Positions 51,959 through 62,535 of a stretch of DNA of 64,000 bases are shown here, piece by piece. The DNA is taken from assembly GCF_040958095.1 (NCBI RefSeq), contig NC_091208.1:15208952-15272951 (forward strand), in the 5' to 3' direction. Under the pieces are notes generated by a model. It ran no database searches, was not told the DNA's origin, and saw only the letters and a list, made by a program, of their open reading frames with translations. The position numbers and the translations under genes are program-made. Positions within the stretch are counted from its first letter, which is position 1; each line of letters begins with the position of its first letter. This DNA comes from Procambarus clarkii. Lineage: Eukaryota; Arthropoda; Malacostraca; Decapoda; Cambaridae.

Positions 51959-52261
51959 ATGCGGGTGAGCAGAAGGATGAGAGCGTGGATGAGTGAGATT
52001 ACTCACCTACCAGTAACTTTTAATTTTTTTATTTTTTTTACATGCACGCATGCAAATAAATACAACAAAACAGAAAACAATATAAACATGCAAGCAAAGA
52101 AAGACAAGAAAACAAAACATAGTAACAGATTAATTAAACAAATCAACAAGGAAGCACCGGCCTGAAGGACCGAAAACAATGCAACAAAGCACATAACCAC
52201 CGGCTCGAAGGGCCGCCAGCAAAACAGGAACATCATTAACAAGATAATTTGGCAAAAAGCA

Positions 52262-52271
52262 ACAATATATA

Positions 52272-52361
<90 letters not shown>
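52262..52361. repeat. (TA)n microsatellite
   Basis: About 50 TA units inside the minus-strand ORF1-only element. Confidence 0.95.
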
Positions 52362-52363
<2 letters not shown>

Positions 52364-52760
52364 ACCCCAGAAGTGACTCGAACCCATACTGCCAGGAACA
52401 CAATGCAACTGGTGTGTACAGGACACCTTATCCACTCGACCATCATGACCGGTCAAAATGAGGTGATAGCCGAAGCTATTTGAACCTCCCCCCCCCCCCC
52501 CGCCGATGGCACTTTGATGGTAATCTTGGGCATAGTATTTTATCAAATCACCGCATTCTATGGGGCACACGTGAAGAACACAAATGCGAACAAGTCTGAA
52601 TGGTCCCAGGACTATTTGCAACTGAAAACTCACACCCCAGAAGTGACTCAGTTGCGTTTGTGAAAACTCAGTTGAGTTTTCAGTTGCAAATAATCCTGGG
52701 GACCATTCAGGATTGTTCGCATTTGTGTTCCTCACGTGTGCCCCAAAGAATGAGGTGATC
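52362..52760 (-). mobile_element. SINE family 2 with inverted duplication (foldback)
   Basis: 52362-52460 is a family 2 tRNA-like SINE (minus), as at 33.6 kb. 52548-52640 and 52668-52758 are inverted copies of its flanking body (aacacaaatgcgaacaa..., atttgcaactgaaaactca). It sits inside the minus-strand ORF1-only element between its coding part and its 3' UTR. Confidence 0.7.
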
Positions 52761-53177
52761 CGGTGCCACCCTGCAGCTGCAAGGTACGTCCCTCGTACCG
52801 CCGGAGAAAGTCACGGTACGCCGCTTCTTCCACAAACTTGATAACTACACGGTGAGCAGTTACCAGCTCAACACCCTAGATTTCTATTACCGGGATATGG
52901 AGCACGTCACACATGACCATCTCCACAACAGGATACCCTGCACGTCCAGTAAACTCCAATCCCATGAAGTTAACCCTCACAACAGGGTGAAGATAGCCGC
53001 CCATCGCAAAATCGCCACGTCCACACCAACCAGGAGGGTAATTTTGGGAGGCAGGGAGGGTAGAGACACCCACACCCCCTGCCGACCAAAGCGGCAAACA
53101 CCCCAACCACCACAGAGGCCAGGCGACACGTCTGCACCTCACAACAGCTAGAGCACAACTCCAGCCTACCAGTAACT

Positions 53178-53469
53178 GATTGATCGATGAAGATTATGCC
53201 ACCCAAGAGGAGGTACAGGCATGCATAGCTCGTAATACCAGTCCTACCTAATACCCCATATGAGGCATTCACGATCCGTACTTACCTAATGGGCCATACA
53301 ATTCTCAAGATTATTTTTTCCTCCCTTACATTATACTTTATTCAATATTTCAACACTGATAAAATGTGGTTCTCTGCAATCTTTATTTTCAGTGAAGGTT
53401 GAAAATAGTCTTTGTAGGAGAATCCTTGTATTTAAATACAAAAATGAAAAAAAAAATAATTGCACTTCT
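53178..53469. other. Spacer between two ORF1-only elements
   Basis: Includes a ~45-bp segment (about 53376-53420, ctttattttcagtgaaggtt) shared with 3395-3440. Confidence 0.5.
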
Positions 53470-55670
53470 TATTGGAGTTCGCCACCTGCCAGCAGGGGGT
53501 GTGTAGGTGCCCACCTGTGCTCCAGTAGTTGCCCGGCGTGGTTGTTGGTGAACACTCGTCGTTTGTTGACGTGGCTTGTGTGATTGGGGGGCCCCCCCCT
53601 TCCCCTCGTTTTGCAAACTCGTTTGGTGGGCCTGGAATTTACTGGACAGGCCGATTATCCTACCGTGGAATTAGTTGTGTGATATGCTGCAAGTCTCCAT
53701 GGCTGTGTTGAATTGATATCTTTACATCGGGCTATTGTGAAGATTGGCGGAAGAGGAAGACTACAGGGTGTTTTTACAGCGTTACGAGGGGCGGTCCTTG
53801 CCCCTGCTAGACGCTGCTGGTATGGTGGTTGTCTCAAACCGCAGTGGGGCCCTCATTTTGGTCAGCGTGAATGGTGCGCCCCTAGAATTCCCGGAGGAGC
53901 TGCTGCAGCGATATTTTGGGCAGTTTGGTGCTGTCTTGAGTGTGAGGCTCAATAGGATTTCCTCCGGGCAGCTTAGGGGCATCTGGACTAGTGTCTGCAC
54001 TCTGGGAACGTGGCTGCGGGCAGAAATCCCGTCCTCGGTGCGGCTCATAGGATATTACATCTGGGTCTACTATGCCCATCAGCCTAGCTCGCACCTGTTT
54101 TCACTGTGGGTTGTCAGGCCACCTAGCTGTTGCTTGTTCGGCAGCTGTCGTCCCTCAAGTGAATCGTGAGGAAGATTTCCTGCCTCTGGCTGTAGTGGGG
54201 GACCTGGCGGATGCATTTGTGGACGTGCCCTTGGCTGATGTGACGTGCCTTGTGTTGGATGGTGCGCCTGCTCCTGGTGGGGCTTGTGTTCCGGTGGTTG
54301 TGCCATCCTCGGTTGGGTGTACTGCCGCTGGCGGCGTTCCTGGTGCTGCTGTAAATCTCCCAGGTGCTCCCTCTCTATCTCCAGCTTCTTCGTCTTCTGC
54401 ACCTGATCATCTGCCTTCTCCTGTGGATTCTGCGTCTCTGTCCTCTCTGCTTGTCCCGGCTGTGCTGGGAGGGGGGGGGGGGGTTATGTGGAGGTGAGAC
54501 CTCCTGCTGTGTTGGGACCGGTCCATCCCTGTCGTCGTGGCTGCTGACGTCTTGCGCTGTGTGCGCCCCTCCTGTGCTTCCCATGCTTCCGGCTCTGACG
54601 ATGTGCAGCCGGGTTTCAAGCACTTGCAGCGTTTCACTCCTCCTGACTGGGCCGATGTGGGTGAGTTTAATGCTTGTGAGTTTTCGGGTGTCGATGGGTT
54701 GGTACCCAGGACAGCGGTTTCACCTGTGACGATGGTGGAGGGGGTTCACGTGCCTGTTGCTGCCGCTAGTGATAATGTCTCTCCGTTAACCTCTGTTTCT
54801 TCTCCTGCAGGGGTTTCCCTGCAGTGGGGGTAGTCCTTCGTCCTGTGGTGGTGGTGCAGAAGGTGATGTGGGCCTGGGCCTTTTGGTGGTCCTCAGGAAG
54901 GATATCCATCGCGCGGTTTCTGTGCCGGTGCCCGATGCTATGGCTATTGCTCCAGATGTGGCCCCCTGTGGTGTTGCCCCCTGACGTGCCTCCTTCTGTG
55001 GTGCAGCCCGCTGCAGACATGCATGGCGAGGTTGACCAGGATGGCCGGCCTGATGGTAAAGATGTTTTCGATGAAATACGTACTAGCGAGGCGCCCTTAC
55101 AGTGGGAACGGGTGTTGACAATCCCTCTGCCCATCTATTATTTGGATACCTCGTGTACCCGTTTTTATGTCCGGGGTTCCATAGATCATGGTGTGTCTTC
55201 GTGCGCCAGTCCATCCTGATATCGAGTGTCTTTGGGAAGCGTACTGTCTCCGGTTTCAGGTGGCAGACTTTCCGGAGAAGTATGAGTAGGTATGGCGTTG
55301 CTTGCTCTCGTCTCCCGTTTGTTATGTCTGCTGTGGGCCCGTCAGGCATATGGTTGTGTGCCTTGACTTTGTTTATGTTCCGTGTTTTGTACTTTCTATC
55401 CATTGGGTTCCAGCACGTTGTGGTATACTCCATACTGACCTTGTAGATCAACTAGCAACGCCTTAAACACCATGTACCCCACTACAGTGTGCCAAGTCTC
55501 CCTCTAAAATATGCCTCTGTTCTTGTTGCCGCTTCTCTATCTACAGCTCAAAGCAACAAGCACTTTTGAAACTCTTATTATTCTCCACATACATGCGTCT
55601 CCCAACATCTCTACTGGTGCAGTCATCGACGGTCGAGCCCTTCATGCAAATTACACCTACTATCAAGAAG
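53470..55670 (+). pseudogene. ORF1-only retroelement copy, plus, with decayed ORF1 and CAAGAAG tail
   Basis: The 5' UTR resembles that at 58.98 kb (gccagcagggggtg). Protein blocks in shifting frames: LEFTG (53635); AEEEDYRVFLQRYEGRSLPL, VSVNGAPLEFPEELL and LRAEIPSSVRLIGYYI (53744-54060); CFHCGLSGHLAVAC knuckle and REEDFLPL (54095-54185); a low-complexity linker broken at a poly-G tract (54472); ADVGEFNACEF...EGVHVPV (54645-54760); and the LWEAYCLRFQV...FPEKYE ending (stop 55289). The 3' UTR ends at 55670 in tcaagaag. There is no reverse transcriptase between the stop and the tail. At least four frameshifts. Confidence 0.82.
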
Positions 55671-55832
55671 AAAAACCAGGTCTCATTGATAATAGGAATT
55701 TAGGATTTGATAAGTCCTTCATCAAACGGCTGTCGCAGAACAGAAAACGGTACAATTGTAGGTAGGACAAACTCTAACACTTTAGTTAATTCGTCATTCG
55801 ATGTAAATGAAGTGAAATTCGTATGTTTGTGT

Positions 55833-55900
55833 GTCTCCGTGGTGTAGTGGTAAGACACTCGCCTGGCGTTCCGCGAGCGCTATGTCATGGGTTCGTATCC
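55833..55900 (+). mobile_element. SINE family 1 head, truncated at duplication junction
   Basis: gtctccgtggtgtagtggta ... gggttcgtatcc with A- and B-box-like sequences, then ends at the breakpoint. It has no body or tail because the tandem duplication cut it. Confidence 0.85.
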
Positions 55901-56533
55901 AGGATGGCCGGCCTGATGGTGAAGATGTTTTCGATGAAATACGTACTAGCGAGGCGCCCTTACAGTGGGAACGGGTGTTGACAATCCCTCTGCCCATCTA
56001 TTATTTGGATACCTCGTGTACCCGTTTTTATGTCCGGGGTTCCATAGATCATGGTGTGTCTTCGTGCGCCAGTCCATCCTGATATCGAGTGTCTTTGGGA
56101 AGCGTACTGTCTCCGGTTTCAGGTGGCAGACTTTCCGGAGAAGTATGAGTAGGTATGGCGTTGCTTGCTCTCGTCTCCCGTTTGTTATGTCTGCTGTGGG
56201 CCCGTCAGGCATATGGTTGTGTGCCTTGACTTTGTTTATGTTCCGTGTTTTGTACTTTCTATCCATTGGGTTCCAGCGTGTTGTGGTATACTCCATACTG
56301 ACCTTGTAGATCAACTAGCAACGCCTTAAACACCATGTACCCCACTACAGTGTGCCAAGTCTCCCTCTAAAATATGCCTCTGTTCTTGTTGTCGCTTCTC
56401 TATCTACAGCTCAAAGCAACAAGCACTTTTGAAACTCTTATTATTCTCCACATACATGCGTCTCCCAACATCTCTACTGGTGCAGTCATCGACGGTCGAA
56501 CCCTTCATGCAAATTACACCTACTATCAAGAAG
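55901..56533 (+). pseudogene. Duplicated 3' part of ORF1-only element
   Basis: Second copy of 55038-55670, containing the ORF1 C-terminus and 3' UTR. It was created by the tandem duplication and not by a separate retrotransposition event. Confidence 0.85.
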
Positions 56534-56539
56534 ATAGTA

Positions 56540-56806
56540 GTCTCCGTGGTGTAGTGGTAAGACACTCGCCTGGCGTTCCGCGAGCGCTATGTCATGGGTT
56601 CGTATCCTGGCCGGGGAGGATTTACTGGGCGCAATTCCTTAACTGTAGCCTCTGTTTAACGCAACAGTAAAATGTGTACTTGGATGAAAAAACGATTCTT
56701 CGCGGCAGGGGATCGTATTCCAGGGACCATAGGATTAAGGACTTGCCCGAAACGCTACGCGTACTAGTGGCTGTACAAGAATGTAACAACTCTTGTATAT
56801 ATCTCA
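56540..56806 (+). mobile_element. SINE family 1, full copy
   Basis: The head with A/B boxes, ggccggggaggatttactgg body and tcttgtatatatctca tail are complete. It is inserted at the junction of the ORF1-element tail and its flank in the second duplicate. Target duplication not resolved. About 95% or more identical to the copy at 56983. Confidence 0.88.
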
Positions 56807-56982
56807 TTTATCTTGTATAAGAAAAACCAGGTCTCATTGATAATAGGAATTTAGGATTTGATAAGTCCTTCATCAAACTGCTATCGCAGAACAGAAAACG
56901 GTACAATTGTAGGTAGGACAAACTCTAACACTTTAGTTAATTCGTCATTCGATGTAAATGAAGTGAAATTCGTATGTTTGGG

Positions 56983-57270
56983 TGTCTCCGTGGTGTAGTG
57001 GTAAGACACTCGCCTGGCGTTCCGCGAGCGCTATGTCATGGGTTCGTATCCTGGCCGGGAAGGATTTACTGGGCGCAATTCCTTAACTGTAGCCTCTGTT
57101 TAACGCAACAGTAAAATGTGTACTTGGATGAAAAAACGATTCTTCGCGGCAGGGGATCGTATTCCAGGGACCATAGGATTAAGGACTTGCCCGAAACGCT
57201 ACGCGTACTAGTGGCTGTACAAGAATGTAACAACTCTTGTATATATCTCAAAAAAAAAAAAAAAAAAAAA
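56983..57270 (+). mobile_element. SINE family 1, full copy with poly(A)
   Basis: The same head, body and tail, ending in about 21 A residues (57250-57270). It probably supplied the SINE head seen at 55833. Confidence 0.9.
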
Positions 57271-57470
57271 TATTTAAATAGGCAACTCGAAGCACTCAGA
57301 GTTGTTCATATCACTACTGAAATGAATTCATGTCTTGATTTTTTATTGTATTTAAATAATTTTTTGTATCAAGTTTATTAATAATAAACTCCAAAACAAA
57401 TAAAATTAATGTTTAAACAACAGTTTAATTCGAGGTGGGGGCACTAACATAAATATTGCTGTAAGCGTGG
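57271..57470 (+). repeat. Dispersed repeat, left part (inverted relative to 50.1-50.3 kb)
   Basis: Matches the minus strand of 50133-50280 over atgaattcatg, tttaaataattttttgtatc and aacaaataaaattaatgttt-like blocks. Its other half lies at 61420-61730. Confidence 0.7.
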
Positions 57471-57566
57471 TGGTACCCAATCGTGTCAGGCGCAGGTTGA
57501 ATGTTTTTTTACATATTAGCATACTTATCAGCATAGGAGTGCTATTAATAGACAAACTTAACAAAG

Positions 57567-58740
57567 ATGTTCAATTTCCAGGAGCAATGGTGCAGCATGT
57601 ATGCCGGGAAGCACCACTTCTCAGACTGCACTAACGAATATCTACACTGCCTTCTCTGTGATGTCGGACCTACTGCCGTCGCCACTGAGTGCCCCCGAAG
57701 ACTTGCAGAAATCAAGATGTCTGACGCCAGACAGATCAACACCACTCGCGGTGCACTAGCCAACCATCAACGTGCTAACCGCCAACTTTTTGGAGCTTCC
57801 TGGTGGTGCAGGAGCTACATGCAGCCAGTCAAAAACCAAAAACTAGCTTCTAGTCCGCCAATCATTCATCGACTCGGCCGCAACAGCCATAATCTCTCTG
57901 GCCAATCATCAAGCCAGCCTTGTTGCTGGCCCCCAACACCACTCATACTAAGCACCGTCTTTGGACTTTTACGCCTGGCTGAAATATTGGCAGTCACGAA
58001 CTACAAGGAATTCGTACGACTTATAAACTTATTCTACGTTGCTAATGGTCTACCAACATTTAATGTTCCTGAGGAACTCCTCATGACTGCAGCTTCAACC
58101 ACTGCCACCACTACGATTTTAGCTACTAATACTACTTCAGCCTCTGAAATCACCATCTCTCCAGCTGCACTGGCAGGTATCCTTGTCTGCTGACGCCCAC
58201 CCTCTACAACCTGCTACAGATCCTGCGACATCTATGCATACTGCCACTCCAGACCAACCTACTACTCCAGTTGTACCTGTGATTACATCAGCTTTATCAG
58301 CACCTACACCAGATACTCCTGCAGACCTTTAACTGTCTTCTGATGATGACTCTACTGCCCCGGTTGACATTGAAGCACACTCACCTCCCCAAGAATTGGT
58401 GTATTCGCCTAACTCTGATGCGGTCAATGCCCTATATTGACTACGTGAAGATTCAACAATTGGATCTCCTGATTACAGACGGATTACCAGCCGTCTGTAT
58501 ATTTAACACGAGCTATGAAGAACATGTGCAGAATGATCCAGAAACAGCCAAGGAGATCTGGTTCCTTTCTGTACCATTCTCACAGAATGTCACGAATCTA
58601 CACATCTACCCAAACTATTCCAAAAGGACTTCACGGAGTACAAGAAAGCCCATCTGATGATCACACAAATCAAGAAGAAAGAAGACTCAGATGTACTGAG
58701 AAGAAGAATAAAGAAGAATGAAGACTCAAGACACCACCTG
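57567..58740 (+). pseudogene. ORF1/gag-like retroelement protein with zinc knuckles, decayed
   Basis: Open from 57567 for about 208 codons. It starts with a Cys/His cluster (CSMYAGKHHFSDC, then LHCLLCD and TECP), typical of retroelement ORF1/Gag knuckles. Then come SDARQINTTRG, LGRNSHNLSGQSSSQP and a Thr/Ser/Ala-rich part. In later frames (58340-58740) it reads into a lysine-rich end, YKKAHLMITQIKKKEDSDV, followed by GAA/AAG-rich tail sequence. It differs from the 59064 family. No reverse transcriptase follows before the next element at 58919. Confidence 0.55.
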
Positions 58741-58918
58741 AAGTTGGATTGTCAACACCTAGCATAAAGAAGCACTATCATTGTTGCCCTTTCCTGACCC
58801 GACTCAAAGCCTAGCCAGTTGTGGGGTTGTTCCAGCATTAATTCCAGACACGCAGCTGGGTCAAACCCTGGCTCTTTCTCTACAACGTCAGCACTTCCTT
58901 TCAACGACTTCTCTTCAG

Positions 58919-61204
58919 TGAGTCCCACCTGAGCTACCGTAGGGTGCAGACGTGTCGTCTGACCGCTCCGGCAGTTTGGGGAGGTTGCAGTTTTCGCCAG
59001 CAGGGGGTGGGTGTCTCTACCCTCCCTGCTGTCCCTGCCTGGTGTTGACGTGGCGCTTTTACGATGAGCGGCCATCTTCCCACTGTTGAGAGGGTAAACT
59101 CTGTGGGTTTGGAGTTTACCTGCCGTGCAGGGTATCCTCTCATTGAGCAGATCATGTGTGACGTGCTACATGTCCCGGTCGAGGAGGTCTACGGGGTTGA
59201 GCTGGTGACTGCTTGCCGGGTGGTTATCAAGTTTGTGGGTGAGGAGGCGTACCATAGATTTCTCCGGCGGTACGAGGGCCGTACCTTGAAGTTGTTGGAT
59301 GGCACTGGTTCTGTGGCCATATCTGATCGGAGTGGTGCCGTGACGTATGTGAGCGTCCATGGGGCCCCCATGGAATTCCCTGAGTCCCTTCTCCGGCGTT
59401 TCATCCAGAGATTTGGCTCCGTCGTCAGTGTGAGGATGCACAAGCTGTCTTCTGGAATTTATGCGGGGTTGAAGACGAACATTCGTACCCTCGGGATGCG
59501 CCTGAGGTCGGACATTCCATCCTCTGTCCGACTTTTAGGGTACTACGTGCGGGTGTATTATGCCCGGCAACCCCGTACTTGTTTCCGGTGTGGCATGTTG
59601 GGGCATCAGGCTGCCGGATGTACTGCGGATCCGGTTGCTCCAGTCAACTTGTTCCGGGAAGAAGATTTCCCACCGCTCCCTCTGGAGGAGGTCTCCAGGG
59701 ATGAAGAGGCGAGCGTTCAGTTAGCAGATGCGGCTCTCCCTACGTCGCCGGACGTTCCTCCGGTTGTTACAGACTCTCCTCCGGGTCTTGCAGTGCCATC
59801 GGATGGTCTATGTGCTCCTGTCACTGTCTCCGCTGCTCCTGAAGGCCTTCCTAGTGATCATTGTGACGCGCCGCCGCCTTTTCCCTCGTCTTCGGCTGCT
59901 GCACCTGGCCCTGTGTTCTCGCCTCGGGTCCCGGATGTGCTGGGTGCTGGGGTGGCTGCGGAGCCTCCTGCTGTGTGTGGGCCAGTTCCCCCTGTGGTGG
60001 AGGCTGCTGCCGTTCTGCGTCTGGCGTCGGTTCGTCCAGCTGGTGGGACCTGTGTTTTTGGGTCCGCTTCCGTTTCTAACGATCTCCGGCCGGAGCCCAA
60101 GCGTTCCTGGCGTTCGTCGTCTGCCTGGGCCGATATTGGGGAATTCGGTGACTGTGGGTCCTTGGGAGTTGACGGTGTGGAACCGGATGTGTCCCTGTCT
60201 TCACGGTTGGTGGTGGCAGAGGTTCATGTGCCTGCTGATGCTGGTGCCCGAGTCTCGGGGGTGCCTTCCGTTCCTTCTCCACCTGGGGATTCTCCGCAGT
60301 GGGAGGTGGTGGCTCCCGCTCCCAGGGATGGTGTGGTTGCTGGTGCTGGGTGTGGCCTGGTTGTGACATTACAGAAGGATGCGCGCTGCCCTGGTTCCCT
60401 GCAGTCGTCTGGTGGTGTGCCCGTGGCCGCTGGTGCCCCGGTGGTGGTGTCCTATGTCCAGCCCCCTCTTGTGAGGGTGTGTGTTGGGGACCTGGGGGAC
60501 GTGTTGCCGGCGTCGGTGATGCCACCGAGTCACTGGTCGGCGATTGCTGAGTTACTGCTGAATGATGAGCCGGAGGAATTTCATGGTGGGGGTGTTCCCT
60601 TGATGTGGGGGATTGTGGCAGTTACTCGCGTCAGGAGTGATACCATTTGGGTCCCCTGCTTGCGAGTGTTTGTAGCTAGGGTTCTGGATGACATGGCATC
60701 CCGGTGGGTGTACGAGACCCTTGGGGGTGGTTACGTTGGGAGGCGTTCAATGTGCGTTTCTCCCGGGCTTTGTTCCCGGGCAAGTATGTCCGCTGATTGG
60801 CCGGTGTTTTGCAGAGTGTGTATTCTCTTCATGAATTACCTTGTTGTATTGTGTTTTCTTTTTAATTTTCCCTTTGTTTATATTTATGATTTGTTTGTGT
60901 GTGCATTGTCTTGTTATGTTTCATTTTCTAAATTTTGATGTGTTTTGTTGTCGGTCCTTCTGGCCAGTGTTTGTTTGTTTTGTTTATTTGCTTACATTAT
61001 ATTGCTTGTTTGTTATTGTTTTTGTTCTTTAATTTGTCTTGATGTATGCTGTTCCTCCATTTTTGCTAATTATTGTCCTGTGCTGTCGGTCCTTCTGGCC
61101 GGTAGCTTCTGTATTTTGTTTTTGTTTTCACTGATATTTTATTGTATTTACTGTCTTTATCTTGCATGCTTGCATGTAAAAATAAAAAAAAATAAAAAAA
61201 AAAA
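58919..61204 (+). mobile_element. Complete ORF1-only retroelement with poly(A) and 12-bp target duplication
   Basis: acttctcttcag occurs at 58907-58918 and 61205-61216 (one A may belong to the tail). Between lie a ~145-bp 5' UTR, one long ORF (59064 to about 60796), a T-rich ~400-bp 3' UTR with a duplicated gtcggtccttctggcc motif (60951 and 61086), and an A-rich tail (61180-61204). There is no endonuclease, reverse transcriptase or RNase H. The target duplication and tail are hallmarks of target-primed retrotransposition, so the machinery must have come from another element. Confidence 0.85.
59064..60796 (+). CDS. ORF1 RNA-binding-type protein of the ORF1-only element
   Basis: Starts MSGHLPTVERVNSV at the first ATG after the 5' UTR. 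Residues about 30-165 form two compact alpha/beta-looking segments reminiscent of RRM-like folds in ORF1 and ZCCHC3-type proteins (VSVHGAPMEFPESLLRRFIQ, IPSSVRLLGYYVRVYY). A CCHC knuckle follows at residues 173-186 (CFRCGMLGHQAAGC), then EEDFPPLP, a ~330-residue Pro/Val/Ala-rich linker, and a C-terminal block with DTIWVPCLRVFVARV. The last ~25 codons (WEAFNVRFSRALFPGKY) lie in another frame, so a single indel sits near 60690-60735; without it the stop would be TGA at 60794. Inferred role: binding element RNA in the RNP. Confidence 0.83.
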
Positions 61205-61216
61205 ACTTCTCTTCAG

Positions 61217-61684
61217 CTGTCCCCACTTCAAGACTCACCCTAATGAGTATCTCATCCTGTATATTATTGTATTGTTGAATTGGCATAGGAGACAGTGAAC
61301 CCGAAGGCCGTTTTCCCAGGCCAAGGAAAAACTATTGTACTCCGATGGCGCTGACTCTTGTCATTAGCCCAAATGTGGTTAACGCTGGTGCGTATTTTTG
61401 TTTTAGTGGGAGACTGCGTTTGCGCTATACCCCATTTGTAATTGTCACGTGTTCGTCAAGTCGATAAATGACACAACAGCTATTTTACTCCCATTTGTTT
61501 CATTAGAAATGTTCAAACATCTCGCAAGGTACTTTATTCACAAATAAGCACATATTCGGTGTGGTTTTATCTTTAAAGCATTATATGCATTGAAAATATA
61601 TAATTCAAGACTTCATGTGTAGAAACTTTGATGTGTTACTGACGGCAGATGTCCCAAATTCGTTTTCTCAATGTTAGCGAGGAA
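61217..61684 (-). repeat. Dispersed repeat, right part (inverted relative to 49.6-50.0 kb)
   Basis: 61420-61730 matches the minus strand of 49640-49990. 61217-61420 is unassigned. Confidence 0.65.
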
Positions 61685-62535
61685 TTAGAAGCCTGTAACT
61701 CTGCTTATATGGAGGTTTCCCTTTGCTAACCCCCCCTCCGTGGTGCCTCCTTGCCGTGGTGAGGGGCTCACGTACACCTCCCTGGGACCAGTGTGGGTTG
61801 CCTGTGCCCCCTCTCCTGCCCCCTCTTTGGGTGGTGTACGTGCTGAAGGGCACCATAAGAAAATAAGAATAAAGGTAACTGCAGAAGGCCTATTAATCCC
61901 ACTCATATACATGTCCAACCCGCACTTGAAACAATCGAGGGACCTCACCTCCACCACGTTACACGGTAATTGGTTCCACAAATCAACAACCCTGTTACCG
62001 AACCAGTATTTACCCAAGTCTTTCCTAAATCTAAATCTATCCAATTTATACCCATTGTTTCGTGTTCTGTCTTGTGTTGATACTTTTAATATCCTATTAA
62101 TATCCCCTTTGTTGTGTCCATTCATCCACTTGTAAACCTCTATCATGTCACCTCTAACTCTTCGCCTTTCCAATGAATGCAATTTAAAATTTGTTAATCT
62201 TTCTTCATATAAAAGATTTCTAATTTGGGGAATTAACTTGGTCATCCTTTGCTGGACACGTTCAAGTACGGCGACCAAAACTGAACTGCATAATCTAAAT
62301 GGGGCCTAACCAGAGCAAGATGTAGCTGAAGAACCACACCAGGTGTCTTGATACTAACGCTTCGATTAATAAATCAAAGTGTCCTATTTGCCTTATTACG
62401 AACATTCATGCATTGATCCTTTTGTTTTAAATTCTTACTAATCATAACTCCCAGATCCCTTTCGCAATCCGACTTCGCAATCTCAACACCATCTAGCTCG
62501 TATCTTGTAACTCTATAATCATTACCTTACCTCAG
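61685..62535 (-). pseudogene. LINE reverse transcriptase C-terminal domain (minus)
   Basis: Read from 62535 downward: TRYELDGVEIAKSDCERDLG, then NRSVSIKT, LVRPHLDYAVQFWSPYL, a frameshift near 62260, then VLERVQQRMTKLIPQIRNLL, YEERLTNFKLHSLERRRVRG, DMIEVYKWMNG and FGNRVVDLWNQLPCNVVEV. This is the well-known C-terminal signature of CR1/L2-type LINE polyproteins. Homology ends near 61890 (about MYMSGIN). Catalytic RT motifs are not included. Two stops/frameshifts; otherwise well conserved. Confidence 0.82.

Larger units (their letters stand above)
52019..53164 (-). mobile_element. ORF1-only retroelement copy, minus, 13-bp target duplication
   Basis: cctaccagtaact at 52006-52018 and 53165-53177 flanks the insert. 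On the minus strand it begins ctggagttgtgctctagctg and shares gtgcagacgtgtcg with the 5' end at 58919. It then encodes the N-terminus of ORF1 from ATG at 53004 (VNFMGLEFTGRAGYP, VMCDVLHIPV, stop, GVELVTAHRVVIKF, RRYEGRT) down to about 52761. The middle is replaced by a foldback SINE-type repeat with (TA)n. The 3' UTR (52019-52260) carries the twice-occurring gtccttc-ggccgg motif and an A-rich end, as at 60.95-61.2 kb. Confidence 0.82.
55038..56982 (+). repeat. 863-bp tandem duplication (LINE 3' end + flank + SINE head)
   Basis: 55038-55900 is repeated from 55901 onward with very few mismatches (for example gatggtaaagatg versus gatggtgaagatg). The first copy ends inside a SINE head (gggttcgtatcc at 55889-55900), abruptly joined to aggatggccgg of the ORF1 element. 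A full SINE (56540-56806) was later inserted in the second copy. Confidence 0.85.

Noticed and set aside
55833..57060. tRNA genes suggested by A- and B-box-like sequences
   Set aside because: They are heads of SINEs with a shared non-tRNA body and A-rich tail; no proper cloverleaf was apparent.
59858..60525. Other frames and minus-strand ORFs within the intact ORF1
   Set aside because: Shadows of the low-complexity linker; the CCHC-containing frame is conserved between copies, these are not.
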